A DNA stretch of 64,000 nt from Microvirga splendida (GTDB lineage: Bacteria > Pseudomonadota > Alphaproteobacteria > Rhizobiales > Beijerinckiaceae). The notes beneath the pieces are model-generated. The model did no database searches and was not told where the DNA came from. It was given only the letters and a program-made list of their open reading frames with translations. The stretch covers positions 39,614-103,613 of the forward strand of contig NZ_JAELXT010000017.1 of assembly GCF_016427565.1 (NCBI RefSeq). The letters run 5' to 3'. Each line of letters starts with the position of its first letter. Positions within the stretch are counted from its first letter, which is position 1. The position numbers and the translations under genes are program-made. Below, piece after piece: positions 1 through 12,561 of the stretch.

Positions 1-1
1 C

Positions 2-1630
<1,629 letters not shown>

Positions 1631-1643
1631 AGGGAGGAAATCC

Positions 1644-2099
1644 ATGAACATCGGTGCCGCATCCAAGGCCTCCGGCGTCTCGGCGAAGATGATCCGCTAC
1701 TATGAGGGCATCGGGCTGCTCGCCAAGGCGGCCCGGCGCGAAAACAGCTATCGGGACTTCGACGAGCGCGACGTTCACGATCTCCGCTTCATCAAGCGGG
1801 CGCGGACCCTCGGGTTCTCGGTCGAGGAGATCTCCCGCCTGCTCGGGCTCTGGCGCGATGCAGGGCGCCCGAGCCGGGAGGTGAAACAGATCACCGCTTC
1901 CCACATCGCGGGCCTGGAGGTCCGCATCGCGGAGATGCAGGGCATGGTGGCAGCCCTCAAGCACTTGGCCGCTCACTGCCATGGCGATGATCGCCCGGAA
2001 TGCCCGATCCTGGAGGATCTCGGGGGATTGGAGAGCATCCCGGCCCCGCCGCAAGGCAGCAGAAAACGGCTCGGCAGCTCGCGTGAGACGGCTCTCTAA
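1644..2099 (+). CDS. cueR: CueR-type MerR-family copper-responsive regulator
   Basis: A 151-residue MerR-family activator. The N-terminal winged helix is obvious (IGAASKASGVSAKMIRYYE), followed by the dimerisation helix. The C-terminal metal loop has two cysteines seven residues apart (CHGDDRPEC), the CX7C spacing used by CueR for Cu(I)/Ag(I). I chose the ATG at 1644 because AGGGAGGAAA precedes it at the right distance; an upstream in-frame start would run into copA. The likely target is the dyad promoter at 7145-7174 in front of the second copA. The tail after the metal loop is about 20 residues longer than in E. coli CueR. Confidence 0.93.
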   Translation: MNIGAASKASGVSAKMIRYYEGIGLLAKAARRENSYRDFDERDVHDLRFIKRARTLGFSVEEISRLLGLWRDAGRPSREVKQITASHIAGLEVRIAEMQGMVAALKHLAAHCHGDDRPECPILEDLGGLESIPAPPQGSRKRLGSSRETAL

Positions 2100-2452
2100 G
2101 GGACGTTCGATCAGCGGGGCTGGTCCGTGACAGCCGCGCTGGGCCAAGTACTTGGAAGGCTCGCCGAGCCAGCAGGCTCGACAAGGCTCATGCCTTGGCA
2201 GAACCAACCCAGCCGCCGGGCCGCGGCGCCACCGTTCACAATGCATGCGTGAACCGGCGGCTCCGCAAACGCGGCCGTCAAAGCTCCGGCAGAGTGCCTG
2301 GGCAAGGCAATGTCCCGGAAGGATCGTTCGGGACCGCGGATGTCACACGGTGTGCCCACCGCCTTTCCTCGCGGTTTGGTTCGGCAGCCCCAAGCAACAG
2401 GTTGGGCGGGAAAGCCTGCCCGTGGGCGAGGAATGCGCACGGGTCTCAACGT
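2100..2452. other. Intergenic stretch between cueR and a frameshifted gene
   Basis: The stretch between the cueR stop and the remnant of the small membrane protein gene is GC-rich and open in several frames on both strands. None of the translations has recognisable domains, a good ribosome site or protein-like composition, so I call no gene here. Confidence 0.4.
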
Positions 2453-2702
2453 GATCCCAAGCGCCGCGCCTCCCAGAAGAACCCAGCAGGTCCGGTAAGC
2501 GACGGGTGCCCACCAAGCGGCTGGAGCCCCGGCCTGACGCACGGGGTGGTGCTTGTCAAACATGCCGCAGGCGACAACCAACGTACCGGCAAGCACGAGC
2601 AAGGCCAAGGCCGCCGAGGCGTTCGCCGGCGAGGGCTCCGATCCCGGGAACGAGCGCGCCGACGCCGGACGTGAGTTCGGCGAGGCGCACCTGTTCATTC
2701 AC
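2453..2702 (-). pseudogene. Small membrane protein gene broken by a frameshift
   Basis: A GTG at 2702 overlaps the end of the DUF2933 gene by 8 bp and begins MNEQVRLAELTSG, then continues in that frame to about 2605 (VGALVPGIGALAGERLGG). The hydrophobic continuation is in another frame: LLVLAGTLVVACGMFDKHH, then AAWWAPVAYRTCWVLLGG. Together they would make a protein of about 80-90 residues with two membrane segments. No single frame holds both halves; reading from the ATG at 2698 joins the second half to an unlikely N-terminus. The break falls in the CTTGGCCTTGCTCG area near 2600. It is either a real lesion or a sequencing error. Confidence 0.5.
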
Positions 2703-2931
2703 GGCCGCCATGGCGATGACCATGCCCGCCATGCATGAATAGGTGCATCAAGGGACAGGCCAGCAGGAGGAGGTAGGGCAGAGCGGCCAAGACATGGCCC
2801 GTGTGGGCCATGAATAGGTAAACCCCGAGGGCTGCCAGCGCGAGCGTAATGACCCAGCCCAACGGCGTGCCGACCAGGAGGGTGCGCCAAGTCTTCTGCG
2901 GCACCGGGGACGCATTTGGTGTGGTGTTCAT
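2695..2931 (-). CDS. DUF2933 small membrane protein
   Basis: A 78-residue protein with two adjacent hydrophobic segments (GWVITLALAALGVYLFM and VLAALPYLLLLACPLMHLF) and a His/Gly-rich end (HGGHGHRHGG). This matches the DUF2933 pattern of short metal-island membrane proteins, which are found beside copper and silver genes and have no proven function. The His-rich cytoplasmic or periplasmic tail suggests metal contact, which is inference. I chose the ATG at 2931 because a short leader (GACCTCGACATG) precedes it and the homologous region starts there. The next small gene overlaps its 3' end. Confidence 0.75.
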   Translation of the reverse strand: MNTTPNASPVPQKTWRTLLVGTPLGWVITLALAALGVYLFMAHTGHVLAALPYLLLLACPLMHLFMHGGHGHRHGGRE

Positions 2932-3030
2932 GTCGAGGTCTCCTGATCCGGACTGTCTTGGCTGTAGGGCTTTCGTGCAGAGTGTGCGCTGATCCCGCTC
3001 AAGGCGAGGATCGTGATCGGGCGTCTGTGG

Positions 3031-3066
3031 AGACCGGACAAGCCTGTGACTTGGCTTGCCCGGTCT
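3031..3066 (-). terminator. Hairpin after the beta-propeller gene
   Basis: AGACCGGACAAGCC (3031-3044) pairs with GGCTTGCCCGGTCT (3053-3066) with one mismatch around an 8-base loop. It begins 28 bp past the stop of the leftward gene at 3094. There is no clear T-run, so termination is only probable. Confidence 0.45.
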
Positions 3067-3093
3067 GCCGCCTGTTTCCCTCATTCACGAGGT

Positions 3094-4095
3094 CTAGCGG
3101 GCCGCAATGCCATTCGGTGCTTTTCCGGTCGGGCGGGCTGTTCCGGCGGTGAGGCTCGCGAGATCGATGGGGGACATGGTGTTCGCGTAGGTACTGGTGA
3201 CGTAGGCGGTACGGCCGTCAGGAGCGATGACAACACCGTGGGCGCCTTTGCCAACGGTCACGTTTTTCACCAGCTTGCCGGTCTCCAGGGCAACCACCGA
3301 CACCCGGTCGTCCGGCTTCGCCGCCGAGCCCTGGTTCGCGACGAGGGCGGTCTTGCCGTCCGGCGTGACGAAGACCTGCACCGGCCCGCGCCCGACGGAG
3401 GCCTTCTGCAGCACCTTGCCGGAGGCGACGTCGACGATGGCGACCTTGTCCTCGCCGTTGAGGGAGACCACGAGGACGCGGCCGCTCGGGTCGAACGCGA
3501 CCTGGACCGGACGCTCGCCGACGGGGACATGCTCGACCTTCTCCAGGTTGCGCGAATCGACCAGCGAGACCGTGCCGCTCTTCATGTTCGCGACGGCGAG
3601 CAGGCTGCCGTCCGGTGACAGGCGCAGGCCGTGCGGGTAGTTCTGCACGGGAATGCGCTCCGCCACCTTGCGGGCGGCGATGTCGACCACCACCACCGAG
3701 TTGGTCTTGGCGTCGGTCAGGTAGGCAAGGCGTCCCTGGGCATCCGGGACCACATGGGCGGGGTGCCCTCCCACCGGCACGACCGTCGGTGCGGCCGGTG
3801 CGCCGTCCGACACGTCCATGAGAACGAGCTGCCCGCCGCCCGGCGCGCCGTGGGCGGCATGGCCGCCGGAGCCGCCGGCCGCCATGCCTGTCGCCAGCAG
3901 AAGCCGGCCATCCCGGGTGATGTCGACGTTGTGCGGCGAGATCGGGATCGGGACCGTGACGGTCTTGGAGGTCTCCGTGTCGATGATGGAGACGCTCTGC
4001 CCGTTCTCGTTGGCGACGAAGACCGTGTCGGCCCGGGCGCCGGTGCCGAGGCAGACCGAGAGGGCGAGTGCAACCTGAAAGTTGCGTGCAGACAT
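3094..4095 (-). CDS. Exported YVTN beta-propeller protein (YncE-like)
   Basis: A 333-residue protein with an N-terminal signal peptide (cleavage likely after GARA) and repeated blades of about 40 residues that carry the pattern SPDGxxLxVAN and VTPDGKTALVANQG. Such lactonase-like seven-bladed propellers are periplasmic and often accompany cytochrome c or metal genes; no catalytic role can be assigned. A His/Gly-rich loop (GGSGGHAAHGAPGGG) sits between two blades and could bind metal. I chose the ATG at 4095 because AGAAGGAC precedes it and the signal peptide starts directly; the longer frame to 4194 adds a non-signal-like extension. Confidence 0.85.
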   Translation of the reverse strand: MSARNFQVALALSVCLGTGARADTVFVANENGQSVSIIDTETSKTVTVPIPISPHNVDITRDGRLLLATGMAAGGSGGHAAHGAPGGGQLVLMDVSDGAPAAPTVVPVGGHPAHVVPDAQGRLAYLTDAKTNSVVVVDIAARKVAERIPVQNYPHGLRLSPDGSLLAVANMKSGTVSLVDSRNLEKVEHVPVGERPVQVAFDPSGRVLVVSLNGEDKVAIVDVASGKVLQKASVGRGPVQVFVTPDGKTALVANQGSAAKPDDRVSVVALETGKLVKNVTVGKGAHGVVIAPDGRTAYVTSTYANTMSPIDLASLTAGTARPTGKAPNGIAAR

Positions 4096-4190
4096 CGCGT
4101 TGTCCTTCTGAAGTTCGGTTGAAGCGGCCCTTGGTCTCCGCTGCGGGCTACTCCGCAGGGAACGTCCGGAAACCCAAGGATTCAGGGGTG

Positions 4191-4607
4191 TCACGCGATG
4201 GGCTTGGGCGGTCTGAGCTGTGCATCCGGATGCAGCCCGGACAGCATCAGGTCATCCCTGGGCCGGATGCAGAGCGTTCCGGCCTCCCGTTGGGCAAAGC
4301 TACCGGCATGGGAGGCAAACGGCGCCGGACCGCAGCTCGAAGAGCCGACCGGGCAGGCCGCATTGCACGGCAGGCCGCCCGTCATGTCGGCCGCATCGGC
4401 CCCCTCCAACGGTGCGCTTTCATGGTGACGATCAGCGGCAGGGCCGGTGTCGTCATGGCCCACGGGGAATGACGACAGATGCGCAGCGTGCGCCCGAAAC
4501 GAGGGGTCCGGGGCGGCAGCCTGGCTGGTGGCCAGAACAATCGTGGTGGCCGCCAGCAGGAGCATGGCCGCCAGCGCAAGCCAAGATTTGTTCCGGATCC
4601 GGTTCAT
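4191..4607 (-). CDS. Small exported hypothetical protein of copper island
   Basis: A 138-residue protein starting MNRIRNKSWLALAAMLLLAA, a clear signal peptide with a predicted cut near TSQAAA. The mature part holds His-rich stretches (HAAHLSSF, DRHHES) and four cysteines (PCNAACPVGSSSCG, then LCIRP), suggestive of periplasmic metal binding. I recognise no family. The upstream in-frame ATG at 4709 would add about 34 residues before the signal peptide and overlap the copA stop, so I prefer 4607. It lies between copA and the propeller gene in the same direction and probably belongs to the copA transcript. Confidence 0.6.
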   Translation of the reverse strand: MNRIRNKSWLALAAMLLLAATTIVLATSQAAAPDPSFRAHAAHLSSFPVGHDDTGPAADRHHESAPLEGADAADMTGGLPCNAACPVGSSSCGPAPFASHAGSFAQREAGTLCIRPRDDLMLSGLHPDAQLRPPKPIA

Positions 4608-4705
4608 GCCGAGAATCCTAGCAGGCGGAGCGCCGGGCACATTGCGCCAAGTCAAATTTCGGGGCGAGCCGGGCGGATCGTGAGCGAGCCCGCCCGGCCG
4701 GGCCA

Positions 4706-7108
<2,403 letters not shown>

Positions 7109-7144
7109 GGCGGTTCTCCGCTGATGCCTTTATGGGAACGGGAA

Positions 7145-7174
7145 GCTTAAGGCTTCCCACTGTGGGAAGGTCAA
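7145..7174 (-). promoter_or_regulatory. CueR/MerR-type promoter of copA
   Basis: Read on the minus strand, a TTGACC -35 (7169-7174) and TAAGCT -10 (7145-7150) are separated by 18 bp. The 17-bp perfect dyad CTTCCCACTGTGGGAAG (7153-7169) fills the spacer. Long-spaced promoters with a CTTCC...GGAAG dyad are the signature of CueR-activated promoters. The site lies in the 62-bp gap upstream of copA. Confidence 0.85.
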
Positions 7175-9003
7175 GCGTCCTGGTCAGAGTGCCTGCTGGT
7201 CGGCGCCGGGGAGGAGGGCCCTCCGCCGAACCCGGTTTCAAACAGACGCTCCGCCCAAGCGTCCCGGATCCTCCGACTGGCCTCGATCATGCGGGTCACG
7301 TCGCCAATCCAGGCCGCCTCGGCCGCCTTGAACGGGTTCTCCGGTGGGAGCGCCGCATGTTCCTGTCCCATCGCCGCGAGCATGTGGACGCCGCGCATCC
7401 ACGGGCTGAAGGCCTCGGAAAACATCGTGCGACTCACGCGCATGGGATGCAGCGCCTCAGCCATGGCCGCGGACCAAGGCGTCACAGCGGCCTCGATCCA
7501 GGGACTCACGAAGGTCCGGTAGGCCGCCTCGTTCACCTCCGAGATCTCCCGCACGCGCTCGAACGAGCGGCGCGGATATTCGAAGTCGAGATCCTCGACG
7601 CGCCGCTCCTCAAAGGTAACCTCGCGGGGGACCTGTTGTTCGGTACCTGCTGTGGAAGATCGGATCCGCATCTCGTAAAGACCTGGCTCCAGCTCCCCGA
7701 CCCGGGGGAGGCTCTCCAGGATCGCGCGGTGCTCCAGGTTGGCTACCTTGGCGGAGACGAAGATCCCGAGATGCCCGATGTGCGGGTTGGTGAGATAGAC
7801 GATCCTCTGCCCGGCCCGCTTCAGGTCCTCAGTGCTGGTATATACCGCTGGTATCCAGCCCAGCGCCTGGTGCGGCGGGGTGATGTTGTCCCCGTAGGAG
7901 GCAAAGATCACCAGAGGGTTCCTGATCTGCCGCAGGTCGACATGGCAGCCGTCGCAGACCTGCACGAGCCCATCCTCCAGCCGGTTGCCAACAAAGAGGT
8001 TCTCGACGATGGCGACGATCTCCTCCCGGCTCAGGAAGTAGAATCCGTTCCACCAGCGCTCGAATTCCAGGAATCGCGCGCGCTCGGTCTCGATACGGGC
8101 GAACAGGTTTGCGTATTTCTCCCAAACTGCCTCTGGCTTGAGGCTCTCGAAGTTCTGGACGAGCCAAGCGCCGTCGAACCGACCCTGGCCGAGGTCGCCC
8201 AGCAGATGCGCGAGCCAGGTGCCCCCGACGAAGGCGCCAGCGATCCGCATTGGGTTGATGCCGGCCTCACCGGCCCAGTAGGACAGGGGCGAGCCGTTCA
8301 GGATTGCTGGACCGACCAGGCCCGCGCAGTCGGCGGCCAGGATCGTGATCGCCCAACCGGCCTGGCAGTTGCCGTACAGGATGGGCGCTCGGCCCGGATG
8401 ACGGTTGGCGACCTCCTCCACGAAGCGCCGGAGCGTGTGCAGGGCACTGAGCAGGGTCTGGCCCGGAACAGGTTCTGGCCCGAACGCCACGAAGTACACC
8501 GGGTGCCCGGCCCGGAGCGCCAGGCCCACCTCTGAGTCGCGCTTGAAGCCGCCGATCCCGGGCCCATGTCCAGCGCGGGGGTCGAAGACCACAACCGGAG
8601 GCTTCTCCGTGTCGAGGCAGTCGGCCAGGCAATCCGCGCCGACCCGGGTGATACGCAGGAGCGAATAGTTTGTTGGAGGCTTGAAGTGGCCGGCGTCGAG
8701 TATGATCTCGTAGTCGAAATCGAGAAGCGGCGGCTTGCCGGCACGGTCGTGGGACAGCATGTTGTCGGCCCGCTGCCGGAGCGTATCCAGGAACAGGATT
8801 GACCGCTCACCGACGTCTTTCATGTAAATCCAGAAATCACGCTGCGCCATTTGCACGCCAACCGGCTGAAGGTTCAGTGTGGGTTCCTGCTGGTGGCTCG
8901 CTTGTTGTGTCGAGAACCGAAGGTCGCGTGACCCGGCTGTCCGTTTGTCGACGGCCTGGAGCGGGAACTCAGCAGGCGCCACCTTAAATTTGTTCAGTGC
9001 CAT
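7171..9003 (-). CDS. DUF3141 protein, PHA-synthase-like alpha/beta hydrolase fold
   Basis: A 610-residue cytoplasmic protein matching the DUF3141 family. An alpha/beta-hydrolase core runs through the middle: VVFDPRAGHGPG, a nucleophile elbow GNCQAGW that puts Cys where lipases have Ser, as in polyhydroxyalkanoate synthases, and later a FASYGDNITPP stretch with a plausible catalytic Asp. The His could be in LTNPHIGHLG. The substrate is unknown. I chose the ATG at 9003 for the AGAGTGAGG just upstream. It stands alone between the copA promoter and a long intergenic region, and its 3' end abuts the -35 of that promoter. Confidence 0.85.
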   Translation of the reverse strand: MALNKFKVAPAEFPLQAVDKRTAGSRDLRFSTQQASHQQEPTLNLQPVGVQMAQRDFWIYMKDVGERSILFLDTLRQRADNMLSHDRAGKPPLLDFDYEIILDAGHFKPPTNYSLLRITRVGADCLADCLDTEKPPVVVFDPRAGHGPGIGGFKRDSEVGLALRAGHPVYFVAFGPEPVPGQTLLSALHTLRRFVEEVANRHPGRAPILYGNCQAGWAITILAADCAGLVGPAILNGSPLSYWAGEAGINPMRIAGAFVGGTWLAHLLGDLGQGRFDGAWLVQNFESLKPEAVWEKYANLFARIETERARFLEFERWWNGFYFLSREEIVAIVENLFVGNRLEDGLVQVCDGCHVDLRQIRNPLVIFASYGDNITPPHQALGWIPAVYTSTEDLKRAGQRIVYLTNPHIGHLGIFVSAKVANLEHRAILESLPRVGELEPGLYEMRIRSSTAGTEQQVPREVTFEERRVEDLDFEYPRRSFERVREISEVNEAAYRTFVSPWIEAAVTPWSAAMAEALHPMRVSRTMFSEAFSPWMRGVHMLAAMGQEHAALPPENPFKAAEAAWIGDVTRMIEASRRIRDAWAERLFETGFGGGPSSPAPTSRHSDQDA

Positions 9004-9537
9004 AGCCCTCACTCTTCTTGTTCGGGATCGCAGTAGAACAGGTCGCATGCTGGGAAGCCTTGATCTGGCGCAACTAGAGACGATCTCGCAAGATCATTTG
9101 AGCTGCATTCAACCAATCTGGTCAGGGTCTTTCACCCTCACGAGGGTCCCAGCGGAGCGAAGAAGAAATGATGCGCTTGTCCGGGAGCTCACAGAGGTGG
9201 TACAGGCTGTCGGGCGAGAGCCTCGCCGTACCTCTTGCCACGGTCCGGCCGTCCCACAGCTGCCATCCTCCAGGTGTTTCAAGGACTGTCTCACCCTTGG
9301 CTTCTTCCAGATGCCTACAGTCCCTCTAGCTGCAGCAGGCGACCGGGCATCAGTCGTGTGCCATCGCCCCGGAGAGGCCTAAGGTGATCACTGACGAAAC
9401 AAGCCTGAGGATTGCACGATGTGACATGAGGGCTTCCCGGTGATTGGCTGACGCACTTGAACCGAGGCCCGGATCGGGCCTACTCCTCGCCCGATCCGGT
9501 CTGTAACTTTGCCGTTCGATATGAAAGTCGATTGAGG
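9004..9537. other. Intergenic region upstream of DUF3141 gene
   Basis: About 530 bp between the DUF3141 start and the stop of the cytochrome gene. A rightward open frame covers part of it but its product is not protein-like and mostly mirrors the DUF3141 start. No RNA gene, repeat or IS end was recognised; promoter sequences for the DUF3141 gene should lie in its left part. Confidence 0.4.
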
Positions 9538-9927
9538 CTACTGAGCGACCTTTTTTCCACTCGCATCGAACTGCTTGAGATAGGCGATCAAATCATTGAC
9601 CCTCTGCTCGTCCTTCAGGCCTGCATAGATCATTTTGGTGCCTGGTACCTTGGCGCGAGGATCTTTGATGTAATTCCGGAAGGTGGCTTCATCCCAGGTC
9701 AGGCCTGAATTCTTGTTAGCAGGGGAGTAGTTGTAGCCCTCGACCGAACCCGAATGACGCCCGATAAGCCCGTTCAGCACGGGCCCCACGGCGTTTTTTG
9801 CGCTTTCTCCGATCTGGTGGCAGGCTCTGCATTGCGCAAACACCTTCTCGCCGGCGGCAGCATCCTGAGCCTGGGCATGGCTGAGCCCGACGAGCAGCAG
9901 GGCAACGGACATAGCAATAGAGCGCAT
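9538..9927 (-). CDS. Periplasmic class I cytochrome c (c2/c550 type)
   Basis: A 129-residue exported protein. The signal peptide MRSIAMSVALLLVGLSHAQA is followed by one haem-binding CRACH and the downstream axial methionine in GTKMIYAGL, with the usual KNAVGPVLNGL and NDLIAYLKQF segments of mitochondrial-like cytochromes c. It should carry electrons in the periplasm, possibly for the multicopper oxidase system or for respiration in general. AAGGAGAAG lies directly upstream of the ATG. It is 202 bp from the YqaA-like gene, so it may have its own promoter. Confidence 0.93.
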   Translation of the reverse strand: MRSIAMSVALLLVGLSHAQAQDAAAGEKVFAQCRACHQIGESAKNAVGPVLNGLIGRHSGSVEGYNYSPANKNSGLTWDEATFRNYIKDPRAKVPGTKMIYAGLKDEQRVNDLIAYLKQFDASGKKVAQ

Positions 9928-10129
9928 GAACTTCTCCTTCGTTGAAGAGGCGTGGCTAAATTTTGCTCTTGGCCGCCACACGCCGGAGGCCGCCGAGAGC
10001 AAGTCGGACAACAGGGCGTACGGGATCTCAATCACTGCCCACAGTCGCCTGGTGCCAATCAGTTCGCGTTTGTTATGCGGTTGTATTCCCGTTTCACCGT
10101 CTCTGCTTGCTCGTGCGGCATGCACCATC

Positions 10130-10567
10130 TCAGAACCAGCCGAACGTCATGGCTGCCACAGCGAAATATCGGGCTGTCTTGGCGACAGCCACGATGGCGA
10201 CGAAGATCAGGAATGGCTCGCGCAACACGCCAGCCACAATTGTGAGGGGATCACCGACAAAGGGAAGCCAGCTCAGGAGCAGGGACCAGCGTCCATAGCG
10301 ATGGTACCACCCTTCGGCCCGCGCAATCGTCTCGCGCTTGACTGGGAACCACGGGCGGCTCTCAAATTGGGACAACAGGCGTCCCAAGAGCCAGTTCACG
10401 GCCGAACCAAGGGTGTTCCCGACACTGGCCACCAGGATCAGAAGCCACCACTGGTAATGCTCCGTGATAAGGAGCCCGAACAACACGACTTCGGATTGGA
10501 ATGGCAGAACCGTCGCCGACAGGAACGCTGCGAGAAGAAGACCGCCATATTCCAAGACGTGGTTCAA
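10130..10567 (-). CDS. YqaA-family (DedA/SNARE-associated) membrane protein
   Basis: A 145-residue inner-membrane protein with at least four hydrophobic segments and the conserved LPFVGDPLTIVAGVLR motif of the YqaA branch of the DedA superfamily. DedA-type proteins act in lipid translocation and membrane homeostasis; a role in copper stress is only suggested by context. The start is a TTG, the first start codon in the frame. It overlaps the stop of the cyclase gene as TTGA, which implies translational coupling. Confidence 0.85.
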   Translation of the reverse strand: MNHVLEYGGLLLAAFLSATVLPFQSEVVLFGLLITEHYQWWLLILVASVGNTLGSAVNWLLGRLLSQFESRPWFPVKRETIARAEGWYHRYGRWSLLLSWLPFVGDPLTIVAGVLREPFLIFVAIVAVAKTARYFAVAAMTFGWF

Positions 10568-11913
10568 CCCGATGTTCCCCGATGAACCCCAATACCTGGG
10601 TGCATGAAGCGCACTGACAGAATGTCGGGCAATTGTTCGTCTCCTGGACGTCTTTCTACCGGTCGAGCGTCAATCCTGCCCTGAGCGGCTGGTGGCAGAA
10701 GGCGCAAGAACCGTTTGGACACGACCACACCGAGATTGGCTTCTTTGGACCGCCGCTCCATGCGTGGCAGCGCGTTCATTGCCGGCCCCAGCACTGTAAA
10801 CTCAGCGCGCCTGCCGTCATCGAAAACACCAGCAAGAACAGAGCCGCAGTGCAGCGTCGCAATGACGTGAACACCTGCTGGAGCATGCGCGTGGCTCTTC
10901 CATGTGTCCAACGGGCGCAGGATCTCGCATGCTGCCTCAAACGCATGAGCAGCTTGCTGTTCAGGCGTTCCATGGAGGAAGACGGCAAGCACGCCGTCAC
11001 CGAGATATTTGTCGACAATGCCGTTATGGCGAGAAACGGCTCCATGGACAAAACGTCTGAATGCCATGAGATCGCTGATGACCTCCTGGCTTGGTCGACT
11101 TTGGGTCAACGCGGAGAAACCACGGATATCAACCAGCAGCAAACAGGCATGACGCTCAGCTATTTCCGCCGCCTCATCGCCTGTGACCACCTCGGTCGCC
11201 ACCCCTTCAGGCAGGAAACGTGACAGGAGCATTTGGTCCCATTGAGCCCGCAGAATGGTGGACCAGGCCATCCGCATTCGGCGCACGGCATAAAAAACAA
11301 ACCCAGCCGCTGCTGCAAACGAGATGAATGCAAGTGCCTGCCGCGCGGCTAACGCGCTTGGGCTTCTTGGGGCTGGCAGGGCCTCGGGTCCGACGAGCAG
11401 CGTAAACGATACGATCCATCCAAGGAGAACAATGCCAGCGAATGCGGCCACAAGGTCACGCCGCAACCGCAGGCCTGTTTGGATGAGAAGCAGGAAGGCG
11501 GGAAACAGACTGACAGCGTCGGTCGCAAGCAGCATGTCATGCGCATCGCGGGGCAGATGATCAGCGATCACGTAGACCGCCAGTCCTGCATCCGTCACCG
11601 TGGCAACCCACGGCAACCACGCCCAACTGGCGGTGAAACGTGACGATAGCGCCAGTGCGATTGTCGTCAGCCAGTAGATTGCCAGGACAATCCAATGACC
11701 TTCCCGGTGGCCATGGCCATACTCCAGCAACGCCGCCGCGCCGAGGATCGCCAGAACCAGAAACCGCGGCACGAGAGCCTGCCGGTCGAAGTCATTCTCC
11801 AAATACTCCGGCAGGTCGTCGGATCGCCGTTGATCCGGGATCGCTTGGCTGGCTCCAGTCGCCAACCAAGCCCCCGGTACGTGCGAGCCGACGAGGCGAG
11901 ACAGGATCAGCAT
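10564..11913 (-). CDS. Membrane-bound class III adenylate/guanylate cyclase
   Basis: A 449-residue protein. About five or six membrane helices occupy residues 50-210, and a C-terminal cyclase homology domain follows. Metal-binding DIRGFSAL and the KYLGDGVLAVF segment carrying the second Asp are present, as is GSVLAGVFDD. Whether it makes cAMP or cGMP cannot be told from the sequence alone. The ATG at 11913 overlaps the upstream exported-protein gene by 7 bp, and the YqaA gene overlaps its 3' end, so the three are one transcription unit. A cyclase inside a copper operon is unusual. The true start may be further inside, since the first 40 residues are poorly conserved in character. Confidence 0.88.
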   Translation of the reverse strand: MLILSRLVGSHVPGAWLATGASQAIPDQRRSDDLPEYLENDFDRQALVPRFLVLAILGAAALLEYGHGHREGHWIVLAIYWLTTIALALSSRFTASWAWLPWVATVTDAGLAVYVIADHLPRDAHDMLLATDAVSLFPAFLLLIQTGLRLRRDLVAAFAGIVLLGWIVSFTLLVGPEALPAPRSPSALAARQALAFISFAAAAGFVFYAVRRMRMAWSTILRAQWDQMLLSRFLPEGVATEVVTGDEAAEIAERHACLLLVDIRGFSALTQSRPSQEVISDLMAFRRFVHGAVSRHNGIVDKYLGDGVLAVFLHGTPEQQAAHAFEAACEILRPLDTWKSHAHAPAGVHVIATLHCGSVLAGVFDDGRRAEFTVLGPAMNALPRMERRSKEANLGVVVSKRFLRLLPPAAQGRIDARPVERRPGDEQLPDILSVRFMHPGIGVHRGTSG

Positions 11914-12455
11914 CCAACGCGGCGATCTGAAATCGTTGCAGGAGTTTCGGCAGCCCTCACCATGCTCGGAGTGTTAGCTTTGGCAGTCGAGCCTGTGGCC
12001 ACCGGCCCAACGTGGAGCGACAGCGGGCCCTCAAAGGTGTCGAGAACGAGCCGCGCGTTGATAGTGGAATCCGGCTCAAGATCCTGGGTCAGTGGGCCGA
12101 CCTCGATCCAGATCCTTCTGCCATCCAATTGCTCAGTTGCGCCGGGCCTGACCGGCAACGATCCGATGTCACCGCTATGGGCTTGTCCAAAAGATCCCAT
12201 GATCCGCGCCGGCTCGCCACCTGGCATCTGCAGTCCGTTGATGAGGATGCGGTCGCTCCCTGCGTTTTCAATCGAGAAGGTGATGATGGTTGTTTCACCG
12301 GCGCGGGCCGGGGTGGCCGCGATATTGGAAAGCGCCACTTCGCCGAGGACGGCCCCCTCGTCGTCAGCAACCGCGGAGCAAGGCAGGAAAATGGAATAGA
12401 TCGAGACTGCAGCGGTGGCCGCAACACCAACGATGAAATTACGCAATTTTTGCAC
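11907..12455 (-). CDS. Exported protein, possibly PCu(A)C-like
   Basis: A 182-residue protein with signal peptide (KLRNFIVGVAATAAVSIYS) and a beta-rich mature part (GETTIITFSIENAGSDRILINGL). The fold pattern and context resemble periplasmic copper chaperones of the PCu(A)C family. The characteristic Met/His copper ligands of that family are not evident, so copper binding is doubtful. The start codon is GTG with AGGA upstream. Its last codons overlap the cyclase start, so it leads the downstream three-gene block; a 106-bp gap separates it from the DUF305 gene. Confidence 0.6.
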   Translation of the reverse strand: MQKLRNFIVGVAATAAVSIYSIFLPCSAVADDEGAVLGEVALSNIAATPARAGETTIITFSIENAGSDRILINGLQMPGGEPARIMGSFGQAHSGDIGSLPVRPGATEQLDGRRIWIEVGPLTQDLEPDSTINARLVLDTFEGPLSLHVGPVATGSTAKANTPSMVRAAETPATISDRRVGC

Positions 12456-12561
12456 TGAAAATATCCTGTATTTTTACTGTTGTTTGTCACCGGCCACTGC
12501 GGTGGTTCCATGAACGCAGTGGCCGGCGACCCGCCTGATATGAGCAGGCGGAACAAGGTGG

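Noticed and set aside
2111..2698. Single 195-codon leftward gene after DUF2933
   Set aside because: Its N-terminus reads poorly while the neighbouring frame gives a good one; past about 2453 the content is not protein-like. A frameshifted short gene explains it better.
7132..8535. Long rightward open frame opposite the DUF3141 gene
   Set aside because: It mirrors the codon pattern of the real gene in GC-rich DNA, lacks a ribosome site, and its product has no family pattern.
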